From an uncultured SAR116 cluster alpha proteobacterium (GTDB lineage Bacteria; Pseudomonadota; Alphaproteobacteria; Puniceispirillales; Marisalimonadaceae): a stretch of DNA of 54,323 nucleotides. How positions within the stretch are numbered: the first letter of the stretch is position 1; every line of letters begins with the position of its first letter. Position numbers and translations under genes: made by a program. Below, one piece after another: positions 1-8,640 of this stretch. Under the pieces are notes generated by a model, which searched no databases, had not been told where the DNA came from, and worked only from the letters and a program-made list of their open reading frames with translations. Where the stretch lies: positions 1 to 54,323 of the forward strand of contig CACNEF010000006.1 in assembly GCA_902619485.1 (NCBI GenBank), given 5' to 3'.

Positions 1-833
1 AAATAATCAAATATTGAATTTAATTGTTTTTCATGAAGTAAAGGTAAAAAATGTTCTATACCATTAAACTTTATACCAGCAGATATATTTTCGTAAGATA
101 GACTATTTATACTAGCAGCACCGTTTTTACTTCTAAATCTTTTTCTGAAATTTTTTATGTTTTGTTCATTCAAAATAAATTCATTTGATGTATAAATATT
201 AAAATCATCTATTTTGTCCTTAGATCTTTGTGTAAGAGGATCCATTATTTTGATTGTTTCAATGTTTTCACCTATGAAGTCAATTCTAAATGCACTTTGG
301 TTACCAACAGGAAAAACGTCTAATATACTTCCTCGTATACTAAATTCACCAAACTCTCTTACTGATTGTACCCTTTTATATCCAGAGTTATTTAAAAACT
401 CGATAATTAATTGAAATTTATGATTTGAAGATAAATTTAAATTGATAAAATGTTTTAAAAAAAAATCTTTAGGCGCTGTCTTGGTAAATAAACCGTTAAT
501 AGTAGTTAAAATAACGTTTTTGCTTTTATTTTTATTTTTATTTTTTTTGAAAAAACAAAGATCTGTATATGACTTTACACGCTCACCAATTAAATTAAGA
601 TTTGGTGATGATATATCATAAGGCAAACAATCCCATGCTGGGATTTTGTATATGTTTATTTCTTTGAAATTCGAATATAAAAAGTTATAAACATTCGAGA
701 GTTCTAAATCATTCTTTGCTATGTAAAATATATTTTGATATTGGGATAGATAAGAAATTAAGAAAGGTATTAAGCTATCTCTAATGCCATTTATTTTACT
801 TATTTTTTTTAAATCTTTATAAAAATTAAACAA
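1..833 (-). CDS. mfd: Transcription-repair coupling factor Mfd, N-terminal part (runs off window)
   Basis: Mfd is a DNA translocase that removes stalled RNA polymerase at lesions and recruits UvrA. Only about the first 277 codons are in the window; the gene continues past base 1. The translation shows the UvrB-like N-terminal module: the motif IPAWDCLPYD, then the conserved stretch REFGEFSIRGSILDVFPVG followed by FRIDFIGENIE and DPLTQRS, all typical of Mfd. No ATG is available near the start. TTG at 833-831 is preceded by AAAGG about 7 bases upstream, inside the end of sdhE, and is the likely start. The gene begins one base after the sdhE stop, so the two are probably co-transcribed, as in other alphaproteobacteria. 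The helicase half lies outside and cannot be judged. Confidence 0.93.
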   Translation of the reverse strand, partial: MFNFYKDLKKISKINGIRDSLIPFLISYLSQYQNIFYIAKNDLELSNVYNFLYSNFKEINIYKIPAWDCLPYDISSPNLNLIGERVKSYTDLCFFKKNKNKNKSKNVILTTINGLFTKTAPKDFFLKHFINLNLSSNHKFQLIIEFLNNSGYKRVQSVREFGEFSIRGSILDVFPVGNQSAFRIDFIGENIETIKIMDPLTQRSKDKIDDFNIYTSNEFILNEQNIKNFRKRFRSKNGAASINSLSYENISAGIKFNGIEHFLPLLHEKQLNSIFDY

Positions 834-834
834 T

Positions 835-1092
835 TTAATGACCTTTAAATTCTTTTATAAGGTCTATTAGAAAATTTTCTTTATGAGATTTAGATTTCTC
901 TATATCTATGGATAAACGCCAAATTCTTGGATCACCTGAATTTAGAAGATCTTGGTACGCAAACAAATCATCATCATCAAGATTTTCTAAATGGTTATCT
1001 GCAAAATTACCTAATAAAATATCTGTTTCTCTAGTACCAGTATATTTAGATCTATAAATTAATTTTTTAATAAAAACAGTTCTATTATACAA
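835..1092 (-). CDS. sdhE: Succinate dehydrogenase assembly factor SdhE (DUF339)
   Basis: SdhE is a small soluble protein that promotes covalent FAD attachment to SdhA. The 85-residue length is typical. The family signature is visible as TGTRETDILLG near residues 18-28, followed by an acidic helix (DDDDLFAYQDLL) and DPRIW. The family motif is RGxxE. Here the Gly and Glu are kept but the Arg is replaced by Thr, which is unusual. The start is TTG, with GAG about 6 bases upstream in the short divergent gap before recG. The position between mfd and recG is the standard alphaproteobacterial arrangement and supports the call. Succinate dehydrogenase itself is not in the window. Confidence 0.88.
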   Translation of the reverse strand: MYNRTVFIKKLIYRSKYTGTRETDILLGNFADNHLENLDDDDLFAYQDLLNSGDPRIWRLSIDIEKSKSHKENFLIDLIKEFKGH

Positions 1093-1154
1093 TTTTTTCT
1101 CGTTATATTAATTTATTTTGTTATCATTTATTATAAATAAAGGTTTTTGATTTC

Positions 1155-3281
1155 TTGTCTAATTTAATTATTAAAAGACCAAAAGAGATTTTTGAATTAT
1201 TTTCATCACTTAGAAATTTAAGTGGTGTTGGTGAAAAAAAATTAAACCTTTTAGAAAAAAAAATTGGTCCATATTTAATAAATCTTTTATTTTATTTGCC
1301 TCACAAGTCTATTAGTAGATTCCAAAATATATCTTTAAAAGAAGTTAATCATGGTGACATATTAACTTGTGAAGTAGAGGTTGTAGAAATAAATATTCCT
1401 CCCTTTAATTTTAGAAAAAAAAATAATATGTCTAGGATAATAACCTTTGGCCTCAATAACGAAAAAAATGTTAGATTAGACATTGTTTATTTTGGGCAAA
1501 ATACACAATATTTAAAAAATATTTATAAAGTTGGTAGTAAAATTTATGTAAGTGGAAAATTTGAGAACTTTAATGGGCTTGGACAAATTGCTCATCCTGA
1601 ATATGTAGTAAAAGTAACCGAAAAAAAATTAATACCATTGTTTCAACCAATTTATCCTTTATTTTTTGGAATAAACCAAAAATTCATATCAAAAATTATC
1701 AATCAAGGTATAAAGAAAATACCTTTAATACCTGAATGGTTAAGTAAAGATATACTGATAAAATACAAATTCCCAAATTGGCATACTTGCATATCTAGAA
1801 TACATAATCCAGAAAGCAATGATGACTTGAACTTAGATAGTATTTTTAGAAAACGACTCGCTCTAGATGAATTAATAGCAAATCAGATTTCAATGTTACT
1901 AATAAAAAATAAAATTTCTAAAATTAAAGAAATTAAACAATTTTATGACAACTCAAAATTAATTGATAATTTCTATTCCAATTTACCATTTGAGTTAACT
2001 GAAATTCAAATCAAAGTTATTAATGAGATAAAAGAGGACATTCATAGCAACAAAACTATGGTTAGAATGCTTCAGGGAGATGTTGGGTCAGGAAAAACAA
2101 TTGTTGCTGTGATTTCTATGCTAAACGCAATATTAGACGGTTCTCAAGCAGTGTTGATGGTTCCAACGGAAATTCTTGCAATTCAACATTTTAATACAAT
2201 TAGAGACTTACTTACACCACTAAAAATTGAACCAACTCTTCTATTAGGAGAAAGTAGATCCGTTTATGACAATAAAACTAGATCCAATATAATTAAACAA
2301 ATAGCAGATGGTGAAATTAAAATTATAATTGGAACTCACGCATTAATTTCAAAAAAAGTAAATTATAATAATCTATCTTTAGCTGTTATTGACGAGCAGC
2401 ATAGGTTTGGCGTTAAACAAAGAGTTGAAATAACAGAAAAAGGTAATAACGTTAATGTATTAGTTATGACAGCAACTCCTATACCTAGGTCTCTCGCACT
2501 TACTGCTTATGGTGATATGGATATTTCAGTTTTAAGTGAAAAACCGATTGGTAGAAAATCAATTAATACATACGTTTTATCACAAAAAAAAATAGCAGAA
2601 GTATTATCTTCTATTGAAAGAGCAATTAAAGCTGGAGCTTTAGTATATTGGGTTTGTCCACTAATTGAAGATTCTGAGAATTCAGATCTGATTGCAGTTA
2701 ACGAAAGATATAATTTTTTAAAAAATAATTTTAAAAACATTAATGTTTCATTGATTCATGGAAAACAAAATCAGGCTGATAGAGAAGCATCAATGAATGA
2801 GTTTAAATCTGGTGAAAGTAAAATTCTTGTTGCAACAACTGTAATTGAAGTTGGAGTAGATGTTCCTGAAGCTACTATAATGGTGATTGAATGCGCAGAA
2901 AGATTTGGGTTAGCTCAAATACATCAATTAAGAGGAAGAGTTGGAAGAAGTAATAAAGAATCATCATGCATATTGTTATATAATACTAATTTGAGCTCAA
3001 TTGCTCATTCAAGGTTAAAAATCCTAAAGGAAAATGACGATGGATTTAAAATTTCTGAACATGATTTAGAATTACGAGGACCTGGAGAAATTCTTGGAAG
3101 CAAACAATCTGGCAATCTTGAATTTAAGTTTGTAGATTTACATATCCACAACCAAATGATTCCTGTTGCAAGAGACGAAGCGAGGAAAATGCTGGAAAAT
3201 AAAGATGATAAAGAAAAAATTAATGTTCTTTTATCTATTTTCGAAAATAATGATGCTATCAAATTATTAAAAGGTGGTTGA
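1155..3281 (+). CDS. recG: ATP-dependent DNA helicase RecG
   Basis: RecG is a superfamily 2 helicase that remodels stalled replication forks and Holliday junctions. The wedge/OB domain covers about residues 50-170. The helicase core has Walker A GDVGSGKT at 308-315, DEQHRFG at about 413-419, TATPIPRSLALT, and the C-terminal motif RFGLAQIHQLRGRVGR. The 708-residue length is normal. The start is TTG. No in-frame ATG occurs upstream, and AAGG lies about 11 bases before it. The gene is divergent from sdhE across 62 bases and converges on the DUF502 gene with only 3 bases between stop codons. The linkage mfd-sdhE-recG-DUF502 is classic for alphaproteobacteria. Confidence 0.96.
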   Translation: MSNLIIKRPKEIFELFSSLRNLSGVGEKKLNLLEKKIGPYLINLLFYLPHKSISRFQNISLKEVNHGDILTCEVEVVEINIPPFNFRKKNNMSRIITFGLNNEKNVRLDIVYFGQNTQYLKNIYKVGSKIYVSGKFENFNGLGQIAHPEYVVKVTEKKLIPLFQPIYPLFFGINQKFISKIINQGIKKIPLIPEWLSKDILIKYKFPNWHTCISRIHNPESNDDLNLDSIFRKRLALDELIANQISMLLIKNKISKIKEIKQFYDNSKLIDNFYSNLPFELTEIQIKVINEIKEDIHSNKTMVRMLQGDVGSGKTIVAVISMLNAILDGSQAVLMVPTEILAIQHFNTIRDLLTPLKIEPTLLLGESRSVYDNKTRSNIIKQIADGEIKIIIGTHALISKKVNYNNLSLAVIDEQHRFGVKQRVEITEKGNNVNVLVMTATPIPRSLALTAYGDMDISVLSEKPIGRKSINTYVLSQKKIAEVLSSIERAIKAGALVYWVCPLIEDSENSDLIAVNERYNFLKNNFKNINVSLIHGKQNQADREASMNEFKSGESKILVATTVIEVGVDVPEATIMVIECAERFGLAQIHQLRGRVGRSNKESSCILLYNTNLSSIAHSRLKILKENDDGFKISEHDLELRGPGEILGSKQSGNLEFKFVDLHIHNQMIPVARDEARKMLENKDDKEKINVLLSIFENNDAIKLLKGG

Positions 3282-3284
3282 TAA

Positions 3285-3929
3285 TTACTTAATCTTATTA
3301 GTTTTCATTTTTGGAGTAACTATACCTCCAGAAATCACCATTTTAACAGCATCTTCAACTTTCATTTTCATATATATTAAATCCTTTTTGGGAACAAATA
3401 AAAGAAATCCACTTGTAGGGTTAGGAGTGGTAGGTATAAAAACATTAATTAAGGATTCGTCGTTTAAGGTTTGAACTTCTCCTTTGGTCTCTCCTGTAAC
3501 AAACCCAATAACCCAAATTTTTTTCCTTGGATATTCGACTAAAACAACCTCTCTAAAACTATCAGAATTAGTAGACATGACTGTTTCCATAATTTGCTTA
3601 ATTGCACTGTATATACTTCTAACAACAGGCATTTTATCAAGCACTCTTTCTCCAGCTTTAAGCAAAGTTCTGCCAATAAATCCAGGAGTTATTGCTCCAA
3701 TAAAGGTGATAACCACAATGCTTATAATCAATCCTATTCCAGGAATTTGGTGTGGTAACTTTTTAGTGAAATCCAAACTATCAGGTAATAATCCAGCAAC
3801 TTGAGAGTCTATAAAAGTAATTATGATCCAAGTAACGTAAATTGTTATTAAAATCGGAGATATCACTAATATGCCCGCAAGAAAATATCTTCTAAATCTT
3901 GCAAAAAAACCAATTTTTTCTTCAGACAA
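3285..3929 (-). CDS. DUF502 family membrane protein
   Basis: This 214-residue protein of the DUF502 family has no firmly known biochemical role. Two hydrophobic segments are visible, at about residues 15-37 and 62-85, the first after a short basic N terminus (FARFRRYF). A soluble C-terminal domain follows, with the family stretches LDKMPVVRSIYSAIKQ and IPTTPNPTSGFLLFVP. The start is TTG with a strong AGGAG about 6 bases upstream. The partner of recG in the usual alphaproteobacterial cluster is this family, so the neighbourhood supports the assignment. It is divergent from mazG across 74 bases, which must hold promoters for both genes. Confidence 0.85.
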   Translation of the reverse strand: MSEEKIGFFARFRRYFLAGILVISPILITIYVTWIIITFIDSQVAGLLPDSLDFTKKLPHQIPGIGLIISIVVITFIGAITPGFIGRTLLKAGERVLDKMPVVRSIYSAIKQIMETVMSTNSDSFREVVLVEYPRKKIWVIGFVTGETKGEVQTLNDESLINVFIPTTPNPTSGFLLFVPKKDLIYMKMKVEDAVKMVISGGIVTPKMKTNKIK

Positions 3930-4003
3930 TATAAACTCCTGATGATATAAATGTTATAAATTATATAAATAAATACTCAAAACCAATATGAAAAGATTTA
4001 AAA

Positions 4004-4837
4004 ATGAAAAAATTATCTGATGAAAAATTAAGCGAATTAAATAAGTTAGAATCTATTTCAAAAATAAGAAAAGTAATTCAAATATTAAGAGATCCAATTG
4101 ATGGTTGTCCATGGGACTTAAAACAAGATTACAATTCATTGGCTCCCTATTCAATTGAAGAAGCTTACGAACTTGTAGATGCTATAGAGAGCGATGATAT
4201 AGAAGAGATAAAAAAAGAGCTAGGAGATTTATTATTACAAGTTATTTTAATTTCACAAGTCGCTGATGATAAAGGAGATTTTAATTTCGATGATGTTGCT
4301 AATGAGATATCTAAAAAAATAATTAGAAGACATCCACAAATATTTGATAAAAATTACAAAGAAAATGATCTTCCTCAAGAATCATGGGAAAAAATTAAAA
4401 AGTTAGAAAAAAACAAAGATATAATTGGAAAAAATACATTAGACCAAGTTGAAAAAAATATTCCAACATTACTAAGATCTCTTAAAATACAAAAAAAAGC
4501 TGCATCATTGAATTTTGATTGGGAAAATGAAACTCAAGTTTTGAATAAAATTGATGAAGAAATTCATGAATTAAAAAATGCACTAAAGGTGAATAACAAA
4601 AAAATGATTGAAGAAGAATTAGGAGATCTATTATTTACTATTATTAATTTATCACGACGTTTAAATCTAGATCCAGAGCAAACTATAAGAAAAGCTAATA
4701 AAAAATTCATAACCAGATTTAATGAAATGGAAAACTTTATTGAAGACAACAAACTAAAATGGCATAATTTAAAAAAACATGATTTTAAAAATCTTTGGAA
4801 TAAAGTAAAAAACAATCAAAGAGGAATTAATGAATAA
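4004..4837 (+). CDS. mazG: Nucleoside triphosphate pyrophosphohydrolase MazG
   Basis: MazG hydrolyses (d)NTPs to NMP and pyrophosphate, acting as a house-cleaning enzyme and modulator of the nucleotide pool. The protein has the two tandem MazG domains of the long form. The first has CPWD at 35-38, EExxE at 52-56 and ExxD at 72-75. The second shows DEEIHEL and later EELGDLL, so both metal-binding sets look intact. At 277 residues it is normal length. Its last 8 bases overlap the start of the following SDR gene, which implies translational coupling. In many alphaproteobacteria mazG lies beside hflX; here it is a few kilobases away on the other strand. Confidence 0.95.
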   Translation: MKKLSDEKLSELNKLESISKIRKVIQILRDPIDGCPWDLKQDYNSLAPYSIEEAYELVDAIESDDIEEIKKELGDLLLQVILISQVADDKGDFNFDDVANEISKKIIRRHPQIFDKNYKENDLPQESWEKIKKLEKNKDIIGKNTLDQVEKNIPTLLRSLKIQKKAASLNFDWENETQVLNKIDEEIHELKNALKVNNKKMIEEELGDLLFTIINLSRRLNLDPEQTIRKANKKFITRFNEMENFIEDNKLKWHNLKKHDFKNLWNKVKNNQRGINE

Positions 4838-5594
4838 TAACATACCTAAAACTATTCTTATTACGGGTGCAACTTCAGGCTTTGGCAAAGCAACCGCAAA
4901 GCTATTTAATCAAAAAGGCTGGCAAACAATAATTACAGGTCGAAGAGCTGATCGTTTAGAAGAGCTCGCAAAGGAATTAGGTGAGAGATCATTACCACTT
5001 GCTTTTGACATAAGTGACAGGCGTGCAGTTAAATCAGCCATACAAAATATATCACCAAATTTTAATAATATATCTGTATTATGTAATAATGCAGGTTTAG
5101 CTCTTGGATTAGAAGGCGCTGATAATGCAAACCTTGATGACTGGGATCAAATGATTGATACTAATGTAAAAGGCTTAGTATACGCTACTCGAGCTGTTTT
5201 ACCATTAATGGTTGAAAACGGAGAAGGTCATATAATTAATCTAGGATCAGTTGCTGGCTCATATCCTTATCCTGGAGGAAATGTTTATGGAGGAACCAAG
5301 GCTTTCGTAAGTCAATTTTCTTTAAATTTAAGAGCTGATTTAGTTGGCAAAGGTATTAATGTAACTTCAGTAGAACCAGGTTTAGCAGAAACAGAATTTT
5401 CTATTGTTAGGTTTAAGGGAGACAAAGAAAAAGCGTCTCAGGTTTATCAAAATACAAGATCAATAAAAGCCGAAGATATTGCAGAAACAATTTATTGGGT
5501 GTCTACAAGACCTAAAAATATAAATGTTAATAAAATTGAAATTATGGCTGGAGACCAAGCTTTTAACCCATTTAATATTGTAAAAAATAGTTAG
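4830..5594 (+). CDS. Short-chain dehydrogenase/reductase, YdfG-like
   Basis: This is a classical SDR with a Rossmann fold that resembles the YdfG group (NADP-dependent 3-hydroxy acid / L-allo-threonine dehydrogenase). Visible motifs are TGATSGFG (residues 12-19), GRRADRL after beta-2, suggesting NADP preference, NNAG (86-89), catalytic Ser140, and YGGTK with Tyr153 and Lys157. The 254-residue length fits. GAGG lies just upstream of the ATG inside mazG. The C-terminal stretch WVSTRPKNINVNKIEIM is typical of YdfG-like proteins. Substrate cannot be told from sequence alone. The gene converges on the inositol-phosphatase-like gene with a 4-base overlap of the coding ends. Confidence 0.87.
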   Translation: MNNNIPKTILITGATSGFGKATAKLFNQKGWQTIITGRRADRLEELAKELGERSLPLAFDISDRRAVKSAIQNISPNFNNISVLCNNAGLALGLEGADNANLDDWDQMIDTNVKGLVYATRAVLPLMVENGEGHIINLGSVAGSYPYPGGNVYGGTKAFVSQFSLNLRADLVGKGINVTSVEPGLAETEFSIVRFKGDKEKASQVYQNTRSIKAEDIAETIYWVSTRPKNINVNKIEIMAGDQAFNPFNIVKNS

Positions 5595-6466
5595 TTTTTA
5601 TATTTCCTGTATGGATTATCGGATGGAATAATTAAATCTCTAATTTTATTCCAAATTTGAAGATTACTAGCAGCTAGAATTGATCCTTTAGATTTTACGT
5701 CAAATTCACTTTTATTGATTGCCATATAAACACTACCTCCAGCTTCTTTTGTTATCAAGTACATAGGGGAATGGTCCCAAGGCGTAACTCTTCCGTGAAA
5801 AATAAATTGAATTTCATTTTTAGCCAACATAATAGTCTCAATACCAGCACTACCAATAAATAATCTTTCTGTATTTGTTTTCAAATTATTAAGAATAGAT
5901 TGTCTATAATTTTTAGGTATCCCTTTAGTACCACCAGAACCAATTAATTTTAGAATCTTAGAAGGTTTTATTAAAAGTTTAGATGAAATGTTAGTATTTG
6001 TATCAACTATGTAAGCACCAAATTTTTTAAACGCATAAACAAATGTATTTTTTAAAGGATAATAAATAAATGTAGCTATAGGGACATTAGAACTAACCAG
6101 TGAAATCATAGAGCAAAATTCTTTTTTTCCATTTATATAATTCTTTGTTCCATCTATTGGATCAACAACCCATAATAGTGAATTTTGTAAATATTTATCA
6201 TAATTATTAACTAAAAAAGCAGCTTCTTCGCCTAATATGACATTAACCCCAAAAAAACCGATTAATTGATCCGAAATAAATTTTTCACTTTTTTTATCTG
6301 CAATACTCACAAAATCTTCATTTGATGATTTTGTGCTAATGTCTTCAGATTTCAAATTTTTATAATAATGTAAAATAATATTCTTATTAACATTAATTAA
6401 TATATTCATTAAATAATTAACAATTTGTGTTCGTGATTTATTGTTTTGAATTAAAATATCATTCAT
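5591..6466 (-). CDS. Inositol monophosphatase family phosphatase
   Basis: This member of the Mg2+-dependent, Li+-sensitive phosphatase superfamily has a complete metal site: GEE at 79-81, DPIDGT at 102-107 and WDHSP starting at residue 230. The family includes inositol-1-phosphatase, the PAP phosphatase CysQ and a histidinol-phosphatase (HisN); these motifs do not separate them. At 291 residues it is slightly longer than average because of an N-terminal helical extension. It follows hflX by 5 bases on the same strand and is likely the last gene of that operon. Its 3' end overlaps the end of the SDR gene. Confidence 0.85.
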   Translation of the reverse strand: MNDILIQNNKSRTQIVNYLMNILINVNKNIILHYYKNLKSEDISTKSSNEDFVSIADKKSEKFISDQLIGFFGVNVILGEEAAFLVNNYDKYLQNSLLWVVDPIDGTKNYINGKKEFCSMISLVSSNVPIATFIYYPLKNTFVYAFKKFGAYIVDTNTNISSKLLIKPSKILKLIGSGGTKGIPKNYRQSILNNLKTNTERLFIGSAGIETIMLAKNEIQFIFHGRVTPWDHSPMYLITKEAGGSVYMAINKSEFDVKSKGSILAASNLQIWNKIRDLIIPSDNPYRKYKN

Positions 6467-6471
6467 ATTTA

Positions 6472-7782
6472 TTAAATAGTATATAATTCAATTTCAGGAA
6501 AATTTGATCTAAATGAATTTAATTTATCATGAGATATTTTAGCTTTAACCTTATTACCTACAAAATCTATATCACAATAGGATTCGTTATATACATGTGA
6601 ATTTTTGTACAACCATGAATAAATTCCAGAAGATTCAATAGGTACATGAAAAAGTACCTTAGTAAATTTTTTGTCAGCCAAAATTTCAATATAATTTTTT
6701 AAATCTTGTATGCCCTCGGATGTTAAAGCAGAAGATTTAACTGAATTTTTCTTGAACTTGATTTTTAAATTACTCAAATCAGAATTTAAATCACATTTAT
6801 TAAAAACATTAATTATCTTCTTTTCTAATTCTTCTTCAGTAAAACCAATAGAAATTAGTGTGTCAAATACTAATTTTGCCTGGTTTTCTATATTAGCATT
6901 TGACAAATCATGAACTAACAACAAATAATCAGAAGAAAAGAGTTCTTCTAAAGAAGATTTAAATGAATCAATTAACTCGGTAGGTAATGCTGATATAAAA
7001 CCTACAGTGTCTGAAATTATAACTTTTTTATTGTCAGACATTTTTATAGAACCCATTTTTGTATCTAACGTCGCAAATACCATATCTTTAACTAATATAT
7101 TGGAAGATGTAAGATTATTAAAAATTGTTGACTTACCACTGTTGGTATAACCAACCAAAGAAAAAATTAAAGAAGAAACGTTTTTTCTAAGTTTTCTTTG
7201 TACGTTTCTTGTTAGTTCAACTTTTACAAGTGATTTTTTCATTTGTTTAATTTTTGAACTAATCATTCTTTTATCTAATTCTATCTGACTTTCACCAGGT
7301 CCACCTACTTTACTTAACCCACCTCTTTGTCTTTCAAGATGAGTCCAAGATCTTACTAATCTAGTTTTTTCAAAACTTAAATTAGCTAATTCGACTTGTA
7401 ATTTACCTTCTTTGGTTTTGGCTCTCAAACCAAAAATTTCAATAATAAGTTGTGTCCTATCAATGATTTTTTTTTGAAGAATTCTTTCTAAATTTCTTTG
7501 TTGGATGGGAGATAAAGAACAATCAAAAATCACCAAATCAACGAGGCTTAGATCAAAATTTCTTTTAATTTCATTGGCAACTGTATTATTTATTAATAAT
7601 GACGATTTTGGAATACTGATATTAATTATTTTTTCAAACACAATTGATGCATCTAATGCTTGTACAAGACTTCTTGTTTCAGAAGAACGAGAAATAAAAT
7701 TCTTTTGATTAAAAATATCATTTTGAGAAAATTTGTTATTTTTAAAAATAGGAAGAATTAAAAATGTATTGTATTTAACCAT
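6472..7782 (-). CDS. hflX: Ribosome-associated GTPase HflX
   Basis: HflX is a GTPase that splits stalled 70S ribosomes. The N-terminal HflX domain contains the glycine-rich linker RQRGGLSKVGGPGESQIELD (about 151-170), which is diagnostic. The G domain shows GYTNSGKST at 211-219, FATLD for switch I, DTVG at 258-261 and NKCD at 328-331. At 436 residues it is normal. It sits 9 bases after the aminotransferase gene in a long minus-strand block downstream of ntrX and trkA. In most alphaproteobacteria hfq lies directly upstream of hflX; here no such gene is present in the spacer. Confidence 0.95.
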   Translation of the reverse strand: MVKYNTFLILPIFKNNKFSQNDIFNQKNFISRSSETRSLVQALDASIVFEKIINISIPKSSLLINNTVANEIKRNFDLSLVDLVIFDCSLSPIQQRNLERILQKKIIDRTQLIIEIFGLRAKTKEGKLQVELANLSFEKTRLVRSWTHLERQRGGLSKVGGPGESQIELDKRMISSKIKQMKKSLVKVELTRNVQRKLRKNVSSLIFSLVGYTNSGKSTIFNNLTSSNILVKDMVFATLDTKMGSIKMSDNKKVIISDTVGFISALPTELIDSFKSSLEELFSSDYLLLVHDLSNANIENQAKLVFDTLISIGFTEEELEKKIINVFNKCDLNSDLSNLKIKFKKNSVKSSALTSEGIQDLKNYIEILADKKFTKVLFHVPIESSGIYSWLYKNSHVYNESYCDIDFVGNKVKAKISHDKLNSFRSNFPEIELYTI

Positions 7783-7791
7783 ATAATATTA

Positions 7792-8640
7792 CTAATTTAA
7801 AAAAGTTTTGAAATATAAATTTCTTAATTCAATTGAAGTTTTACCAACAATACCGTTATTGATTTTGAAGTTATCAATTTGGATAATTGGAGTTAGAAAT
7901 GAAGAGGCGCTAGTTAAAAAAACTTCTTTGGATTCCAATAATTCGTCTTTTGTGAATTTTTTTTCTAATAGTTTAAAATTATTTTTTTTAGCAAAATCAG
8001 CAATAGTCTTTCTAGTAATTCCAGATAAAATTTTTCCATCAATTTCACGAGTTAAGATTTCATTATTATTATTAATAATCCAAATATTAGAACTAGATCC
8101 TTCAGTTACATAACCTTCATGATCAATAAAAATTCCCTCATAAGCATTTTTTTCATTAGCAAAGGTTTTAGCTAAAACATTTGGTAATAATTGAGTTGTC
8201 TTAATATCTGGCCTAGACCATCTATTATCTGCCATAGTAATTGCTTTTACACCTTTTATATCGTCAGAAATATTATTTTTTTTCTTTGAAACAATCATTG
8301 TTAAAACAGGTTTGGAATAAAGACCAAAATAACTATGATTTCTATCAGCCACACCCCTTGAAACCTGAATATAGATACTACCAAAATTTACTCTATTTAA
8401 TTTAAACAGATTTTTAATAATTATTTTAAGTTGTTGTTCTGATAAATGAAATTTAATATTTATCAATTTTAATGAATTAAATAACCTTTTTATATGCCCT
8501 TCATAATCATAAAAGATGCCGTTATTATATAATATTACTTCGTAAACAGCATCACCAAAATGATACCCCCTATCATTTATGCTGATTTTAGCGTCTTGAA
8601 TATTGCAATATAAGCCATTTACATAAGATATATTTGCCAT
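7792..8640 (-). CDS. Fold-type IV PLP aminotransferase, D-amino acid transaminase-like
   Basis: The enzyme belongs to the branched-chain/D-amino-acid aminotransferase family. The PLP lysine is Lys147 in RPDIKTTQLLPNVLAK, and the cofactor-phosphate loop is around EGSSSNIWI. The RPDIKxxxLLPNVLAK form is typical of D-amino acid transaminase (Dat), which interconverts D-Ala and D-Glu for peptidoglycan. BCAT-like or aminodeoxychorismate-lyase activity is less likely but not excluded. At 282 residues it is the usual length. Its ATG overlaps the trkA stop by one base. A dat gene between trkA and hfq/hflX is common in alphaproteobacteria. Confidence 0.88.
   Translation of the reverse strand: MANISYVNGLYCNIQDAKISINDRGYHFGDAVYEVILYNNGIFYDYEGHIKRLFNSLKLINIKFHLSEQQLKIIIKNLFKLNRVNFGSIYIQVSRGVADRNHSYFGLYSKPVLTMIVSKKKNNISDDIKGVKAITMADNRWSRPDIKTTQLLPNVLAKTFANEKNAYEGIFIDHEGYVTEGSSSNIWIINNNNEILTREIDGKILSGITRKTIADFAKKNNFKLLEKKFTKDELLESKEVFLTSASSFLTPIIQIDNFKINNGIVGKTSIELRNLYFKTFLN

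Noticed and set aside
214-414. Plus-strand open frame of 66 codons at the window start
   Set aside because: It lies opposite the conserved Mfd N-terminal domain on the minus strand and has no recognisable family.
3484-3804. Plus-strand open frame of 106 codons opposite the DUF502 gene
   Set aside because: It is the antisense shadow of a real membrane protein gene, with no ribosome site and no family resemblance. Other antisense frames, such as those opposite pdhB, rpiB and recG, were rejected likewise.
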